Below are positions 16,786 to 25,603 of a stretch of 33,837 nucleotides of DNA, piece after piece (the first letter of the stretch is position 1; every line of letters begins with the position of its first letter). The translations under genes were made by a program, and so were the position numbers. The stretch is from Clostridia bacterium (GTDB taxonomy: Bacteria; Bacillota; Clostridia; Oscillospirales; CAG-272): positions 1 through 33,837 of the forward strand of contig JAKSOD010000014.1 in NCBI GenBank assembly GCA_024405755.1, given 5' to 3'. Under the pieces are notes generated by a model. It worked only from the letters and a program-made list of their open reading frames with translations. It did no database searches and was not told the DNA's origin.

Positions 16786-16966
16786 GGGGGTGTCTCACTT
16801 ACGTGATCCAGCCCCGCAAATCCTGCTCGGCAAATGAATTTTGCCGTTTTGGCTCCGAAAACGGATGTTTTATGATTATTTGGCTAGCCCAAACCGCAGG
16901 ATATTGCTCAAAAACGGCGGCTCCTGACCGCCGTTTTTGACGGGCTGTCTTAATGCGACAGCCCGC
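16786..16966. repeat. Hairpin-rich intergenic repeat (MITE-like)
   Basis: About 181 bp with no ORF, filling most of the 383-bp gap between malQ and tpiA. The ends are imperfect inverted repeats (left GGGGGTGTCTCACTTA, right complement GCGGGCTGTCGCATTA). Internal hairpins include 16829-16847, 16915-16937 (CGGCGG/CCGCCG followed by T5) and 16942-16965 (GGGCTGTC/GACAGCCC arms). Its last 55 bp recur exactly, inverted, at 33783-33837, so it is a dispersed element. No transposase and no clear target duplication are visible. The terminal hairpins also serve as the tpiA terminator. Confidence 0.75.
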
Positions 16967-16991
16967 TGCTTATTTCTTTTACGGTTTTTAA

Positions 16992-17759
16992 TTACTGAGC
17001 AGCGTCAACGATAGCGGCAAACTTCTCGGGAACGAGGGAAGCACCGCCGATAAGACCGCCGTCAACGTCATCCTTTTTCAGAAGCTCGGCTGCGTTCTTG
17101 TCGTTCATGGACCCGCCGTACTGAATGGTGGTGGCTTCGGCGACTTCCTTGCCGTAAATGGAGGCAACGACCTTACGGATAACGGCGCAGGTCTCTTCCG
17201 CCTGCTCGGGAGTGGCGGTAAGACCGGTTCCGATAGCCCAGACGGGCTCGTAGGCAATGATGATGTTCTTCATCTGCTCGGCAGTGATACCGGCAAGATC
17301 AAGTTTGGTCTGCATACCCACCACCTCGTCGGTAATGCCGGCAAGTCTCTGCTCTTTGACTTCACCGAGGCACAGAATGACCTTCATTCCTGCCTCAAGA
17401 GCCGCCTTGGTGCGGAGGTTGACGGTCTCGTCTGTCTCACCGAAATACTGTCTTCTCTCGCTGTGACCGATAATGACGTACTCAACGCCGATCGCTTTGA
17501 GCATATCGGCGGAAACTTCACCGGTGTATGCGCCCTTGGGAGCGAAGTGGACATTCTCGGCACCGATCTTGATGTTGGTGCCCTTAGCAGCCTTCATAGC
17601 GGCGTCGATAGTTACGTAAGGAGCGCAGAAAATGATGTCGCAGTTGTCCTTACCTGCCACGAGGGGGGTTACTGCCTTGATAAATTTCTTCGCTTCGGCG
17701 GGAGTGAAATTCATCTTCCAGTTGCCGGCGATTACTGTTCTTCTCTTTGCGGGATTCAT
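16992..17759 (-). CDS. tpiA: Triosephosphate isomerase
   Basis: A 255-residue enzyme interconverting dihydroxyacetone phosphate and glyceraldehyde 3-phosphate in glycolysis. Substrate Lys15 is in GNWKMN, the electrophilic His99 in IIGHSERR, the catalytic base Glu171 in [11 protein letters not shown] (flexible loop follows), and the phosphate-binding 'YGGSM' lies near the C-terminus. The ATG at 17759 gives the normal N-terminus; the longer frame begins at TTG. The gene starts 27 bp after pgk ends, forming a pgk-tpiA operon, and transcription probably stops in the repeat at 16912-16965. Confidence 0.98.
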   Translation of the reverse strand: MNPAKRRTVIAGNWKMNFTPAEAKKFIKAVTPLVAGKDNCDIIFCAPYVTIDAAMKAAKGTNIKIGAENVHFAPKGAYTGEVSADMLKAIGVEYVIIGHSERRQYFGETDETVNLRTKAALEAGMKVILCLGEVKEQRLAGITDEVVGMQTKLDLAGITAEQMKNIIIAYEPVWAIGTGLTATPEQAEETCAVIRKVVASIYGKEVAEATTIQYGGSMNDKNAAELLKKDDVDGGLIGGASLVPEKFAAIVDAAQ

Positions 17760-17786
17760 ATCTTTTCTACCTATACCTTTCAAAAA

Positions 17787-18980
17787 TTATTTGTCCTGCA
17801 GGCAGGCGATACCGGGAAGTTCCTTGCCTTCAAGGAATTCGAGGGAAGCACCGCCGCCGGTGGAAACGTGTGTCATCTTGTCGGCATAGCCGAGTTTTTC
17901 AACGGCAGCAGCACTGTCTCCGCCGCCGATAATGGAAATAGCTCCGCTCTCGGCAACAGCCTTGGCAACAGCCATTGTACCGCCGGCAAAGTTTTCCCAC
18001 TCGGAAACTCCCATAGGGCCGTTCCATACGACGGTTCCGGCACCGGCAATGGACTTGGCGTAGAGTTCCTGAGTCTTGGGACCGATATCAAGTCCCATCC
18101 AGCCGTCGGGAATGGAATCGGAATAAATTCTCATGAATTCGGCGTCTTCCTTGTACTCGCGGGCAATTATATTGTCAACGGGAAGCAGGAAGTTGACTTT
18201 CTTTTCTTTTGCCTTTGCAAGAACGGAAGTGGCGACTTCAAGTCTGTCGTTCTCGCAGATGGAAGTTCCGACTTCGTTGCCTTGCGCCTTGAAGAAGGTA
18301 TAAGCCATACCGCCGCCGATAATGAGGGTATCTACCTTATCGAGGAGGTTATTGATAACATTGATCTTATCGGAAACCTTGGCTCCGCCGAGGATGGCAA
18401 CGAAAGGACGGGCGGGATCTGCAAGAGCCTTGCCCATAACGGTGATCTCTTTTTGGATCAGGTAGCCGCAGACAGCGGGAAGTCCGCCGTACATTGCGAC
18501 GCCGGCGGTTGAAGCGTGAGCGCGGTGAGCAGCACCGAAAGCGTCGTTGACGAAGATCTCTGCCATAGAAGCAAGTTCTTTCGCGAATTCGGGATCATTG
18601 GCTTCTTCTCTCTTATCGAAGCGGGTGTTTTCAAGCAGAAGAGCCTCACCGCCTTTAAGAGCAGCCGCCATTTTCTTGGTCTCGGGACCGATAGTGTCGG
18701 GAGCAAGAGCGACATTGATACCGAGCAGTTCGGTAAGACGTGCGGCGACGGGAGCGAGGGTGTACTTGGGGTTGACCTCACCCTTCGGCTTGCCCATGTG
18801 GGAGCAAAGGATGACGGCAGCACCGTTGTTAAGGAGATATTTGATGGTGGGGATCGCTTCTACGATACGCTTGTCCGATGTGATTACGCCGTCTTTCAGC
18901 GGTACGTTGAAGTCGCAGCGTACGAGAACCTTTTTGCCGGATACGTTGATATCCTCAATGGTCTTTTTATTGTAGGTCAT
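17787..18980 (-). CDS. pgk: Phosphoglycerate kinase
   Basis: A 397-residue monomeric kinase, normal bacterial length, making ATP from 1,3-bisphosphoglycerate. The N-domain substrate site shows 'RCDFNVPL', 'SHMGKPKG' and 'LLENTRF'; the nucleotide domain shows '[11 protein letters not shown]', 'IGGGMAYTF' and the C-terminal '[11 protein letters not shown]' and '[14 protein letters not shown]'. GAAAGGCAGG precedes the ATG, and a good promoter lies at 19018-19046. First gene of the pgk-tpiA operon; gap is not adjacent here. Confidence 0.98.
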   Translation of the reverse strand: MTYNKKTIEDINVSGKKVLVRCDFNVPLKDGVITSDKRIVEAIPTIKYLLNNGAAVILCSHMGKPKGEVNPKYTLAPVAARLTELLGINVALAPDTIGPETKKMAAALKGGEALLLENTRFDKREEANDPEFAKELASMAEIFVNDAFGAAHRAHASTAGVAMYGGLPAVCGYLIQKEITVMGKALADPARPFVAILGGAKVSDKINVINNLLDKVDTLIIGGGMAYTFFKAQGNEVGTSICENDRLEVATSVLAKAKEKKVNFLLPVDNIIAREYKEDAEFMRIYSDSIPDGWMGLDIGPKTQELYAKSIAGAGTVVWNGPMGVSEWENFAGGTMAVAKAVAESGAISIIGGGDSAAAVEKLGYADKMTHVSTGGGASLEFLEGKELPGIACLQDK

Positions 18981-19017
18981 AAATAAAACCTGCCTTTCGG
19001 AAATTTTTACATACTAT

Positions 19018-19046
19018 AATATACCACAATTCGGTAAATTTATCAA
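19018..19046 (-). promoter_or_regulatory. Sigma-A promoter of pgk-tpiA
   Basis: On the complement: TTGATA (19046-19041), 17-bp spacer, TATATT (19023-19018), preceded by TGG (extended -10). Confidence 0.75.
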
Positions 19047-19098
19047 GTAGTAAAACAAACATTCGGCGGAAAATTTTATCAGTTTTCGGTCATTTATC

Positions 19099-19146
19099 AA
19101 AAAAACGGTCTCCTGCCCCTTATCCGGGGTAAAAGAGACCGTTTTT
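19099..19146 (-). terminator. Rho-independent terminator
   Basis: A 12-bp stem (19101-19112 with 19135-19146) with an inner GCCCC/GGGG(T) stem, followed on the minus strand by a T-run. It ends the operon containing the ribbon-helix-helix gene and separates it from the pgk promoter. Confidence 0.9.
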
Positions 19147-19186
19147 CATTTTCCTGTAAATGCATAGTCACGGGGATAAGGTGATT

Positions 19187-19435
19187 TCAGCAGCCGTTAT
19201 CTCCGGTTTCCGTCGTTTTTTCGGCGGAATCAGTATCGCGGTAAGCGGATATGTCCTCCGATGCAAGGACCTTTGGATCAATCCGTCCTTTGGTGCGCTC
19301 GTAATACTGTATGTTGTTGCGCAGCATGAAAACAAACTGATTGTTCACGCTTCTGCCTTCCTCGCGGCTGATGACGAGCAGTTTGCGCATCAATTCGTCG
19401 GAGAGTTTTACTTCCACTTTATAATTATTCTTCAT
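19187..19435 (-). CDS. Ribbon-helix-helix (Arc/MetJ-like) DNA-binding protein
   Basis: An 82-residue protein. Residues 5-11 (KVEVKLS) form the predicted DNA-contacting beta strand, followed by helix A (about 12-26) and helix B starting at the 'RSVNNQFVFMLRNNI' segment, the Arc-type pattern. The C-terminal 30 residues are polar and probably disordered. It begins 20 bp after the lipoprotein gene stop, so they are co-transcribed. It may regulate its own operon; no toxin partner is adjacent. A similar protein is encoded at 25247. Confidence 0.8.
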   Translation of the reverse strand: MKNNYKVEVKLSDELMRKLLVISREEGRSVNNQFVFMLRNNIQYYERTKGRIDPKVLASEDISAYRDTDSAEKTTETGDNGC

Positions 19436-19455
19436 TCTCTGATACCTTTTCAGTT

Positions 19456-20922
19456 TTATTTCGTGATTTTCAGCCGCTGTGCCACAATTGAAACGGCGGT
19501 CTTCAACGCATTCTGTCTGTCGGACAGAGTCTTTTCCTTCATCAGTCCGGCATATGACGTTCCCGCTTCGAGTCCCTCTCCGAACAAGGTGTCAAAATCT
19601 CCCCAGCCGAACATCACCGCGGGATCTGCGGTCTGCGCGCCGAGAATGATATCCACAAGAGCAGCCTCGTCGCCGTCGGTTTTTCCTCCGCAGACCGTTC
19701 CAGACGTGATCTGACGCTTCTCCTTTCCGCAGTCGAGGACGGCTCTTATCAGCGCGGCGGCTTTGCTGCCGTTTGCCACTCCGCATGGCAGAGCAAGCAC
19801 GGAACAACGTGATAGTTCAACGTAAGATATATATTTTTCTCCCGTGCGGCAGGGCATCGGCAGGAATATTTCGCCTTCTCCCACGGCGCGAAGAGTTGTG
19901 ACCTCCATTACCGACGGCACCCCCGTTATTTCTTTATCCGCGTGAGAGAGAATATTCAGCGCGTCGGAGTATGCCGATGCAAGCGTCGACGAAGGGGAGA
20001 GCGAGGACAGTTCCGGAAGTCCCTGAGGATCACTTGTGAATATTCTGCCGCCGAGACCCGCAAGCAGAGCATTTTTACCTCTCACGCCTCCGGTCACGGT
20101 CATTCCGTTGCCGCCGGTGAGCTTCGCGTAAACTCCGGCATAATTTGAGCAGATTATAAAATTCTGAGCATCAAATTCACCGCTGAGGGCAAGGGCTGCG
20201 GGATCATAACCGAAATCCGCATTTGCGAGCTTCGAGCGGAACAGCACCCCGTATGTTGCAAAAATATCTGATGTGAGGGCGTCTCCGAACAACAGATACC
20301 GTCTGCCTCCGAGAGCACAGCTGTCGGTCAGCGGACCGTTTACCCCCGGAGTTCCGGAGTTTATACCGATACCCGCTTCGGATACGTCATCAAGGCAGCC
20401 GGATATCATCAGCCGCACGCCTTCTTCCGCCGTCGGCATCAGCAGATCTATGGAGGAGATCAAACCCGAACGCACCATCTGGCTTACTTCGCTGCATATA
20501 TCTGTACTTCCGCGCAGGGTGAGTTCAACCCCGTACCTCTCACGCATAAGTCCGGAGACAGCGGACATATTTATGATATCCGCAGATCCGCTGTTGCACA
20601 TCACGGTATAGGTCTTTCCGTATTTTGCGGGAGACAGAGGAGAGTTTTCTCCTTCGGTCAGCAAAGGATCGGTCAGATCAGCAGGGATATCAGCGGACGT
20701 TTCACCCGAATCGTTATCGTCGGGCACGCCGGATATCTCCGTGACCGCAGGTGTGACGGTATCCGTTCCGTTTTTTCCGTTCGCGTCTCTGCCGCAGGCG
20801 GCAAAGAGGGGCAGAAGCAGAACTGCCATGAAAACGGCGACAAATCCGAACGGGCGTATCTTTTGATTTTTCTTGTGATCCGCCGCGATCACGGCTCTTT
20901 CGGTCTTTCTCGTTTCGTTCAT
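19456..20922 (-). CDS. Lipoprotein resembling extracellular solute-binding proteins
   Basis: A 488-residue protein from the ATG at 20922 (the longer frame begins at TTG). After a positively charged start there is a hydrophobic segment ending in LFAAC (lipobox), then a Thr/Asp/Glu/Pro-rich linker of about 55 residues. The mature part has alternating alpha/beta character with 'YTVMCNSGSADIINM' and 'VSQMVRSGLISSIDLLMPTAEEGVRLMISGCLDDV', as in family-1-type binding proteins that scan a partner or ligand. No permease or ATPase gene is adjacent, which is unusual for a transporter component. It sits between alr and a ribbon-helix-helix gene on the same strand. Function is unproven. Confidence 0.8.
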   Translation of the reverse strand: MNETRKTERAVIAADHKKNQKIRPFGFVAVFMAVLLLPLFAACGRDANGKNGTDTVTPAVTEISGVPDDNDSGETSADIPADLTDPLLTEGENSPLSPAKYGKTYTVMCNSGSADIINMSAVSGLMRERYGVELTLRGSTDICSEVSQMVRSGLISSIDLLMPTAEEGVRLMISGCLDDVSEAGIGINSGTPGVNGPLTDSCALGGRRYLLFGDALTSDIFATYGVLFRSKLANADFGYDPAALALSGEFDAQNFIICSNYAGVYAKLTGGNGMTVTGGVRGKNALLAGLGGRIFTSDPQGLPELSSLSPSSTLASAYSDALNILSHADKEITGVPSVMEVTTLRAVGEGEIFLPMPCRTGEKYISYVELSRCSVLALPCGVANGSKAAALIRAVLDCGKEKRQITSGTVCGGKTDGDEAALVDIILGAQTADPAVMFGWGDFDTLFGEGLEAGTSYAGLMKEKTLSDRQNALKTAVSIVAQRLKITK

Positions 20923-20956
20923 TTTCTGATCTTTTTTCAAAATTGGATTCTATTTG

Positions 20957-21004
20957 ATAATACAGGGATAATACGGGACTTACAGGATATACGGGATTTA
21001 CCCG
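20957..21004. repeat. Degenerate 9-11 bp tandem repeat upstream of a lipoprotein gene
   Basis: Five head-to-tail units of the form A-T-N-(N)-TACNGG, 9 to 11 bp each, lie in the 121-bp gap between alr and the lipoprotein gene. The near-helical period would place the units on one face of DNA, so an operator array is possible. Confidence 0.5.
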
Positions 21005-21043
21005 CGATCACTTCGGTATCAGTTCCGAGTCGGCGCGTGAGTT

Positions 21044-22282
21044 TTATGCTTCGTCGGACTTTTCCTTCTCTTCGTTCCCGTCAACGATTATTCTGGGCAC
21101 CCGTGCGGAAATAAGGCAGAGGCACTCGTAATTGATCGTACCTGCACGGCGCGCAAGGTCATCAAGCTGACCCGGCTCACCGATCAGCGTCACGGAATCG
21201 CCTTCGCAGGCTCCGCAGTCTGCAACATCGAGCATACACTGATCCATACATATACGTCCGATCACGGTGCCGGAACCGCGTACATTACCGTCGGGAGATA
21301 CGATCACGGCGCGTGCGCCGGTATATGCGCGTATGAATCCGTCGGCATATCCGATCGGAACGGTCGCGATCTTCATGTCGCACGGTGCGGTGAATGTCCC
21401 TCCGTAACTCACCGACTCTCCGCGGCGCAGAGTATGTACCTGGGAGATCACTGTTTTGAGTTTCATTACCGGTCTGAGGGGGAGATTCAGTGCCTCAGAC
21501 GGATTGATCCCGTACAGAAGAATACCGAGACGGCAGCCGTCAAGATGATATTCGGGAAATCTTATCGTTGCGGCACTGTTGCAGATATGTCTCATTCTGA
21601 GCGGTATCCCCGCGCCGATCACACGGTCGGTCACGGTAAGGAAACGGCGCGCCTGTTCTCTTGTGCGTGCATCAGCCGTCTCCGAATCCTCGTCGGCACG
21701 GGCAAAATGCGTGAACGCGCCGTCAATATCAATACCGGGAAGTGCCGCCGCTTCCCTGACCTCACATACAGTGCGTTCGATCTCTGCGGAATTGTGCGCT
21801 GCAAAACCGATACGGTTCATTCCCGTGTCGAATTTCAGGTGAACTTTAAGTGTTATGTTCCTGCCGCTCTTGGCTATCTGCGCCGAAAGCGCGCGGGCAT
21901 ATTCTATTGAAAAACACGCCTGAGTGATATTGTTGTCGATAAGTGTTGCCACCTCGTCGGCAGGGGTATAGCCGAGGATCAGAATGGCAGCGTCACGGTA
22001 TTTTTCGCCGCACACTCTGCGTACGGCAAGAGCTTCCTCGACTCCGGAAACGGCGAACATCCGGCATCCTTCTTCAAGCAGTGCCATAGCGCAGGCATCT
22101 GCACCGTGTCCGTAAGCGTCGGCTTTTATGACGCAGACGGGAAGGCAGTCGTCTCTGCCCTCCGTTACCCTCGCCGCAAGAAGGCGGTAATTGTAACGCA
22201 GAGCGTCAAGATCGATCTCCGTTCTGACTTTCTGTGACGGAAGCGTGGGAAGTGATGCATAGAGTTTATATATGGGATCCAT
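21044..22282 (-). CDS. alr: Alanine racemase
   Basis: A 412-residue PLP enzyme supplying D-alanine for peptidoglycan. The PLP lysine is Lys53 in VIKADAYGHG, and the second catalytic base is Tyr293 in VSYGGTF; 'DTGMNRIGF' is the central barrel motif. The ATG at 22282 is chosen because GAAAGGA lies 12 nt upstream inside the longer frame. Spore-formers also use alanine racemase to limit germination. Promoter at 22367-22395; the lipoprotein gene downstream may share the transcript. Confidence 0.97.
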   Translation of the reverse strand: MDPIYKLYASLPTLPSQKVRTEIDLDALRYNYRLLAARVTEGRDDCLPVCVIKADAYGHGADACAMALLEEGCRMFAVSGVEEALAVRRVCGEKYRDAAILILGYTPADEVATLIDNNITQACFSIEYARALSAQIAKSGRNITLKVHLKFDTGMNRIGFAAHNSAEIERTVCEVREAAALPGIDIDGAFTHFARADEDSETADARTREQARRFLTVTDRVIGAGIPLRMRHICNSAATIRFPEYHLDGCRLGILLYGINPSEALNLPLRPVMKLKTVISQVHTLRRGESVSYGGTFTAPCDMKIATVPIGYADGFIRAYTGARAVIVSPDGNVRGSGTVIGRICMDQCMLDVADCGACEGDSVTLIGEPGQLDDLARRAGTINYECLCLISARVPRIIVDGNEEKEKSDEA

Positions 22283-22366
22283 GGTAAAACTTGTCCTTTC
22301 ACACTGTATCATATTCTCTCTTCAAGCCCCGATGCGGGCATACCGGAAATATAATCACTTCATTGT

Positions 22367-22395
22367 ATTATATCATATTTCTTTTCAAATTGCAA
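22367..22395 (-). promoter_or_regulatory. Sigma-A promoter of alr
   Basis: On the complement: TTGCAA (22395-22390), 17-bp spacer, TATAAT (22372-22367), with TGA before the -10 (extended -10) compensating for the weaker -35. Confidence 0.7.
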
Positions 22396-22430
22396 TATAT
22401 TTGTATCAATGCAAAAGGATAGGTGTGTTT

Positions 22431-23033
22431 ATGAATATTAAATGGAAATTAATGGCAATAATCCTGCTGTCGGTGCTTCTTCTTGCCGGCTGCGGAAACG
22501 GCGGGATCGGCTCTGCGGGTGCCGGAAGCCTTGACTACCAGTACTGCGCATCGCAGATGTCTCTTTGGGGAGACGTCTGCGGAACTGCGTTCCGGGCGGA
22601 ACTGACCCTCGGAGAATGGGACGGTACGGGAAGCCGTCCGCTGACTCTCGTTTACAGCGAGCCTGAGGCTCTGCGCGGAGTCAGTATCGTCTGTGAGGGG
22701 GGAGTATGGGCGGTGAAATACGAAGATCTGACTCTTACGGGATCTCCCGCCGAGCGTCTTTCCCTTCCCGCGCAGGTTTTTTCGCTTACCGGAGAGGTGA
22801 CATTTATCGGTACGGAGCCTTTGCCGGAAGGCGGGAATGCCTCCGTGCTTTCGGTTCGTCTTGCATCCGAGGATAACGGCGGCAAAGACGCCGGTCAATC
22901 TCCCGCCACCGCACGTGTCTGTGCCGCACACGACGGCGGGAAAAGCCGCCCGATTTCCGTCAGCCTTGATCTTCCCGACGGCAGATCGGCGGCGGTGAAT
23001 GTAACATCTTACGTGCGCCTGCCGGCGGAATGA
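22431..23033 (+). CDS. Small lipoprotein, function unknown
   Basis: A 200-residue lipoprotein. The ATG at 22431 follows AAGGATAGG by about 6 nt; the longer frame runs through the alr promoter and is not used. The signal peptide ends in LLAGC (Cys about 22). The mature protein is beta-rich, with 'YCASQMSLWGDVCGTAFRAEL', 'LTLVYSEPEALRGVSIV' and 'GVWAVKYEDLTL', a pattern that recalls LolA/LppX-like beta half-barrels, but this is weak. It lies 49 bp upstream of a SleB-type hydrolase in the same direction, so it could be a cell-wall or spore-related partner. Confidence 0.8.
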   Translation: MNIKWKLMAIILLSVLLLAGCGNGGIGSAGAGSLDYQYCASQMSLWGDVCGTAFRAELTLGEWDGTGSRPLTLVYSEPEALRGVSIVCEGGVWAVKYEDLTLTGSPAERLSLPAQVFSLTGEVTFIGTEPLPEGGNASVLSVRLASEDNGGKDAGQSPATARVCAAHDGGKSRPISVSLDLPDGRSAAVNVTSYVRLPAE

Positions 23034-23082
23034 ACGAAAAAGCCAAAATACATACAGAAATAAAATAAAGAGGTACGTAAAA

Positions 23083-24060
23083 ATGAAAAAACAACTGTTT
23101 GCGATCCTTCTCGCATCCGTTCTTGCCTTCGGTTTTATGACCGGCATATCTCCCGCCCCCGACGCGGCCTGTGCGGAAAACTCCGCCGTTTCCACAGACA
23201 ACCGCGGAGAAATTGACAAAGCTCTCCTTATCAACTTTACAGAAGAACAAACAAAGACGGAATTTTCCGCAGATACTTTACGCACTTACGACACTTCCGA
23301 AAAAATCTTTTCATCTTCTCCTCTTCCGGACTACCCGTCGGATTCCGTACCATATTCCGTTTACATAAACGGAAGACGTCTGCCCGACGGCTTCGGCGCC
23401 GCAGTGAACGGAACGGTTTATATTCCTTTTGACGAATTTTTCACTTCCATAGGCTGCACGGCGGCTGAAAAAAACGCCGCCTGCGCCGATGGCGACGTTT
23501 ACGTTGCCTGCGGGGAGAGATGCATCCCCTGCTCCCTTTGCGATCTTTCCGTGACCGTGAAGAATTTCGGCTGTCTCTGCGTTCCCGCTTCCGCGCTTGC
23601 CTGTGCTGCAGGAATGTCCCTTACCGAATCCGCGGAAAAACACGTCGCCGTCATAGGCGGAGTTCCGACTTTTCCGGGATCGGACGATATTTATCCGGAG
23701 GAGGATCTCTACTGGCTTTCCCGCATAATTTCAGCCGAATCTCGCGGAGAGCCGTTTGAAGGTCAGCTTGCCGTCGGCTGCGTGGTGCTGAACCGCACAC
23801 GCTGCCGTTCCTACCCCGATACAGTAAAAGAGGTGGTATTCGACAACAAATTCGGGATCCAGTTCACTCCCGCGTCCACCGGGAGTGTTTACAATGCCCC
23901 CACCTCCTCGTCTGTCACCGCCGCAAAACTCTGCCTTGAAGGCTTTTCCCTCTCCGACAGTATCCTCTTTTTCTTCAACAGTTCGATAGCCGCCGGATCA
24001 TGGATAACTTCAAACCGCACCTATACCATGACCGTCGGAAGACACGATTTTTATTCGTGA
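23083..24060 (+). CDS. SleB-type cell wall hydrolase with N-terminal copper-amine-oxidase-like domain
   Basis: A 325-residue exported protein. A signal peptide covers about residues 1-31. Residues about 90-190 resemble the Cu_amine_oxidN1-type domain (YSVYINGRRLPDG..., VYIPFDEFF), common in Clostridial envelope enzymes as a wall-binding module. Residues about 205-325 are a Hydrolase_2/SleB domain: 'IISAESRGEPFEGQLAVGCVVLNR' carries the catalytic Glu219, with 'FFFNSSIA' and the C-terminal 'T...GRHDFY' conserved. SleB enzymes are lytic transglycosylases of spore cortex or vegetative wall. AAAGAGG precedes the ATG. No ypeB-like gene follows; the upstream lipoprotein is the only partner. Confidence 0.9.
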   Translation: MKKQLFAILLASVLAFGFMTGISPAPDAACAENSAVSTDNRGEIDKALLINFTEEQTKTEFSADTLRTYDTSEKIFSSSPLPDYPSDSVPYSVYINGRRLPDGFGAAVNGTVYIPFDEFFTSIGCTAAEKNAACADGDVYVACGERCIPCSLCDLSVTVKNFGCLCVPASALACAAGMSLTESAEKHVAVIGGVPTFPGSDDIYPEEDLYWLSRIISAESRGEPFEGQLAVGCVVLNRTRCRSYPDTVKEVVFDNKFGIQFTPASTGSVYNAPTSSSVTAAKLCLEGFSLSDSILFFFNSSIAAGSWITSNRTYTMTVGRHDFYS

Positions 24061-24124
24061 TTCTGCCCCTGAACCGTTTTTTTGCTGTTTTTTTCTCTTT
24101 TTTCGCTATTTTTTCAAAAAAGCA

Positions 24125-24153
24125 TTGACAACCTGCCCGAAGTGTGGTATTAT
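24125..24153 (+). promoter_or_regulatory. Sigma-A promoter of the SPFH operon
   Basis: TTGACA (24125-24130), 17-bp spacer, TATTAT (24148-24153), preceded by TGG (extended -10). It excludes the upstream GTG at 24144 as a start. Confidence 0.88.
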
Positions 24154-24206
24154 ATGACCGTGATATCAATCTGATATCAATTTTCAAACCATTTCGGAGG
24201 TTTTCC

Positions 24207-25229
24207 ATGAAAGAAAAAATACTGAACGGTAAAAAAATCGGCATGCCCGTTCTCATAGTATCAATTATTCTCTATGCTGCCGCCATCGCCGGAATCATTT
24301 ACGTTGCCGTCACAAGTCCCGAAGATACTATCGGCAATGTTCCTCTGTTTGCCGTCTGCATAGCCTATATTCTTGTGGGTTGGATCGTTTTCCCCGGACT
24401 CAAAGTCCTCAAACCTTCTGAGGCACTTGTTCTGACGCTCTTCGGAAAATACATCGGCACTCTCAAAGGCGAAGGATTTTATTTCGTCAATCCCTTCTGC
24501 ACCGCCGTCAATCCTGCCGCCAATACCAGACTCGGTCAGAGCGGCGACGTAAAAACCGTTTCCGCAGTGAGCCTGAGCAAAGATCAGACCGGTGCTGTCA
24601 ATGTTGAGTCAATGTCAAAAAAACTGTCATTGAAGATCATGACTCTGAGCAACAACCGTCAGAAGATCAACGACTGTCTCGGCAACCCCGTTGAGATAGG
24701 GATCGCCGTAACATGGCGCATTGTCGATACCGCAAAGGCGGTATTCAATGTTGACAACTATAAGGAATACCTGTCCCTCCAATGTGACACCGCACTGCGC
24801 AACATAGTCCGCGTTTATCCCTACGACGTAGCTCCCAATGTCGATACAACCGGTGACGGTATCGCCGACGACGGAAGCCTGCGCGGTTCAAGTGATATCG
24901 TTGCAAACCGGATCAAAGACGAGATTCAGGCGCGCGTCAACGACGCAGGTATCGAGATCGTGGAATCCAGGATCACCTACCTTGCCTATGCTCCCGAGAT
25001 CGCAGCCGTAATGCTCCAGCGTCAGCAGGCATCCGCCATTATCGACGCCCGCAAGATGATAGTCGAAGGTGCGGTCGGTATGGTGGAAATGGCTCTTGAC
25101 CGCCTTGACAAAAACGGCACCGTTGAACTTGACGAGGAACGCAAGGCGGCAATGGTCTCGAATCTCCTTGTTGTTCTCTGCGGAAACCGCGATGCCCAGC
25201 CCGTTGTCAATTCCGGAAGTCTTTACTGA
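24207..25229 (+). CDS. SPFH/Band 7 domain membrane protein
   Basis: A 340-residue protein. CGGAGG lies 6 nt before the ATG. Two N-terminal transmembrane segments (about residues 13-33 and 45-66) are followed by the SPFH domain (about 67-300), with 'PSEALVLTLFGKYIGTLKGEGFYFVNPF' as its start and an 'RIKDEIQARVNDAGIEIVESRITYLAYAPEIAAVMLQRQQA' flotillin-type helix. Family members form large membrane scaffolds linked to protein quality control and membrane domains. The C-terminal region is short and helical. It is 17 bp from a ribbon-helix-helix gene, a pairing I recall from other Firmicutes. Confidence 0.93.
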   Translation: MKEKILNGKKIGMPVLIVSIILYAAAIAGIIYVAVTSPEDTIGNVPLFAVCIAYILVGWIVFPGLKVLKPSEALVLTLFGKYIGTLKGEGFYFVNPFCTAVNPAANTRLGQSGDVKTVSAVSLSKDQTGAVNVESMSKKLSLKIMTLSNNRQKINDCLGNPVEIGIAVTWRIVDTAKAVFNVDNYKEYLSLQCDTALRNIVRVYPYDVAPNVDTTGDGIADDGSLRGSSDIVANRIKDEIQARVNDAGIEIVESRITYLAYAPEIAAVMLQRQQASAIIDARKMIVEGAVGMVEMALDRLDKNGTVELDEERKAAMVSNLLVVLCGNRDAQPVVNSGSLY

Positions 25230-25246
25230 TATAATCCTGCCTTGCC

Positions 25247-25471
25247 ATGAACGATAACGGGAAAAAGCAGGTCCCGCTTCGTCTGTCAGCCAGACTCTAC
25301 GACGCTCTGGCAGCGTGGGCAGAGGACGATTTCCGCTCCGTAAACGGTCAGATCGAGTATCTGCTGACCGAGTGCGTAAAACAGCGGAAAAAGAACGGTA
25401 GATACGTCTCCGACGACATTGACGCACCTCTTGACGTCACTCTCCCATCAGATACACGGGACAAAAAATAA
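25247..25471 (+). CDS. Arc-family ribbon-helix-helix DNA-binding protein
   Basis: A 74-residue protein with '[20 protein letters not shown]' (DNA-contacting strand and helix A) and '[20 protein letters not shown]' (helix B), the Arc/CopG dimer fold. The tail after residue 50 is polar. It starts 17 bp after the SPFH gene and shares its promoter and the terminator at 25483-25522. It may autoregulate the operon; in other genomes the same pair often occurs together. The ribosome binding site is poor, suggesting coupling to the SPFH gene. Confidence 0.85.
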   Translation: MNDNGKKQVPLRLSARLYDALAAWAEDDFRSVNGQIEYLLTECVKQRKKNGRYVSDDIDAPLDVTLPSDTRDKK

Positions 25472-25482
25472 AATATGCATAT

Positions 25483-25530
25483 ATACCAAAGCCATCTGCG
25501 CGTGCGCAGATGGCTTTGGTATTCCTTTTT
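25483..25530 (+). terminator. Rho-independent terminator
   Basis: A perfect 19-bp inverted repeat (25483-25501 with 25504-25522) followed by TCCTTTTT. It ends the SPFH/ribbon-helix-helix operon. Confidence 0.93.
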
Positions 25531-25603
25531 ATTCAACTCCGGTCCGCCCTCACGGGCAGACTTTTTATTTTATTTTGCTTTTACCGAAAAACGTAAAAGT
25601 TTA

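Noticed and set aside
17463..18512. Long (349-codon) plus-strand ORF across pgk and tpiA
   Set aside because: It is antisense to two certain glycolytic genes, has no ribosome binding site and its product has no recognisable features; it is a shadow of their codon bias.
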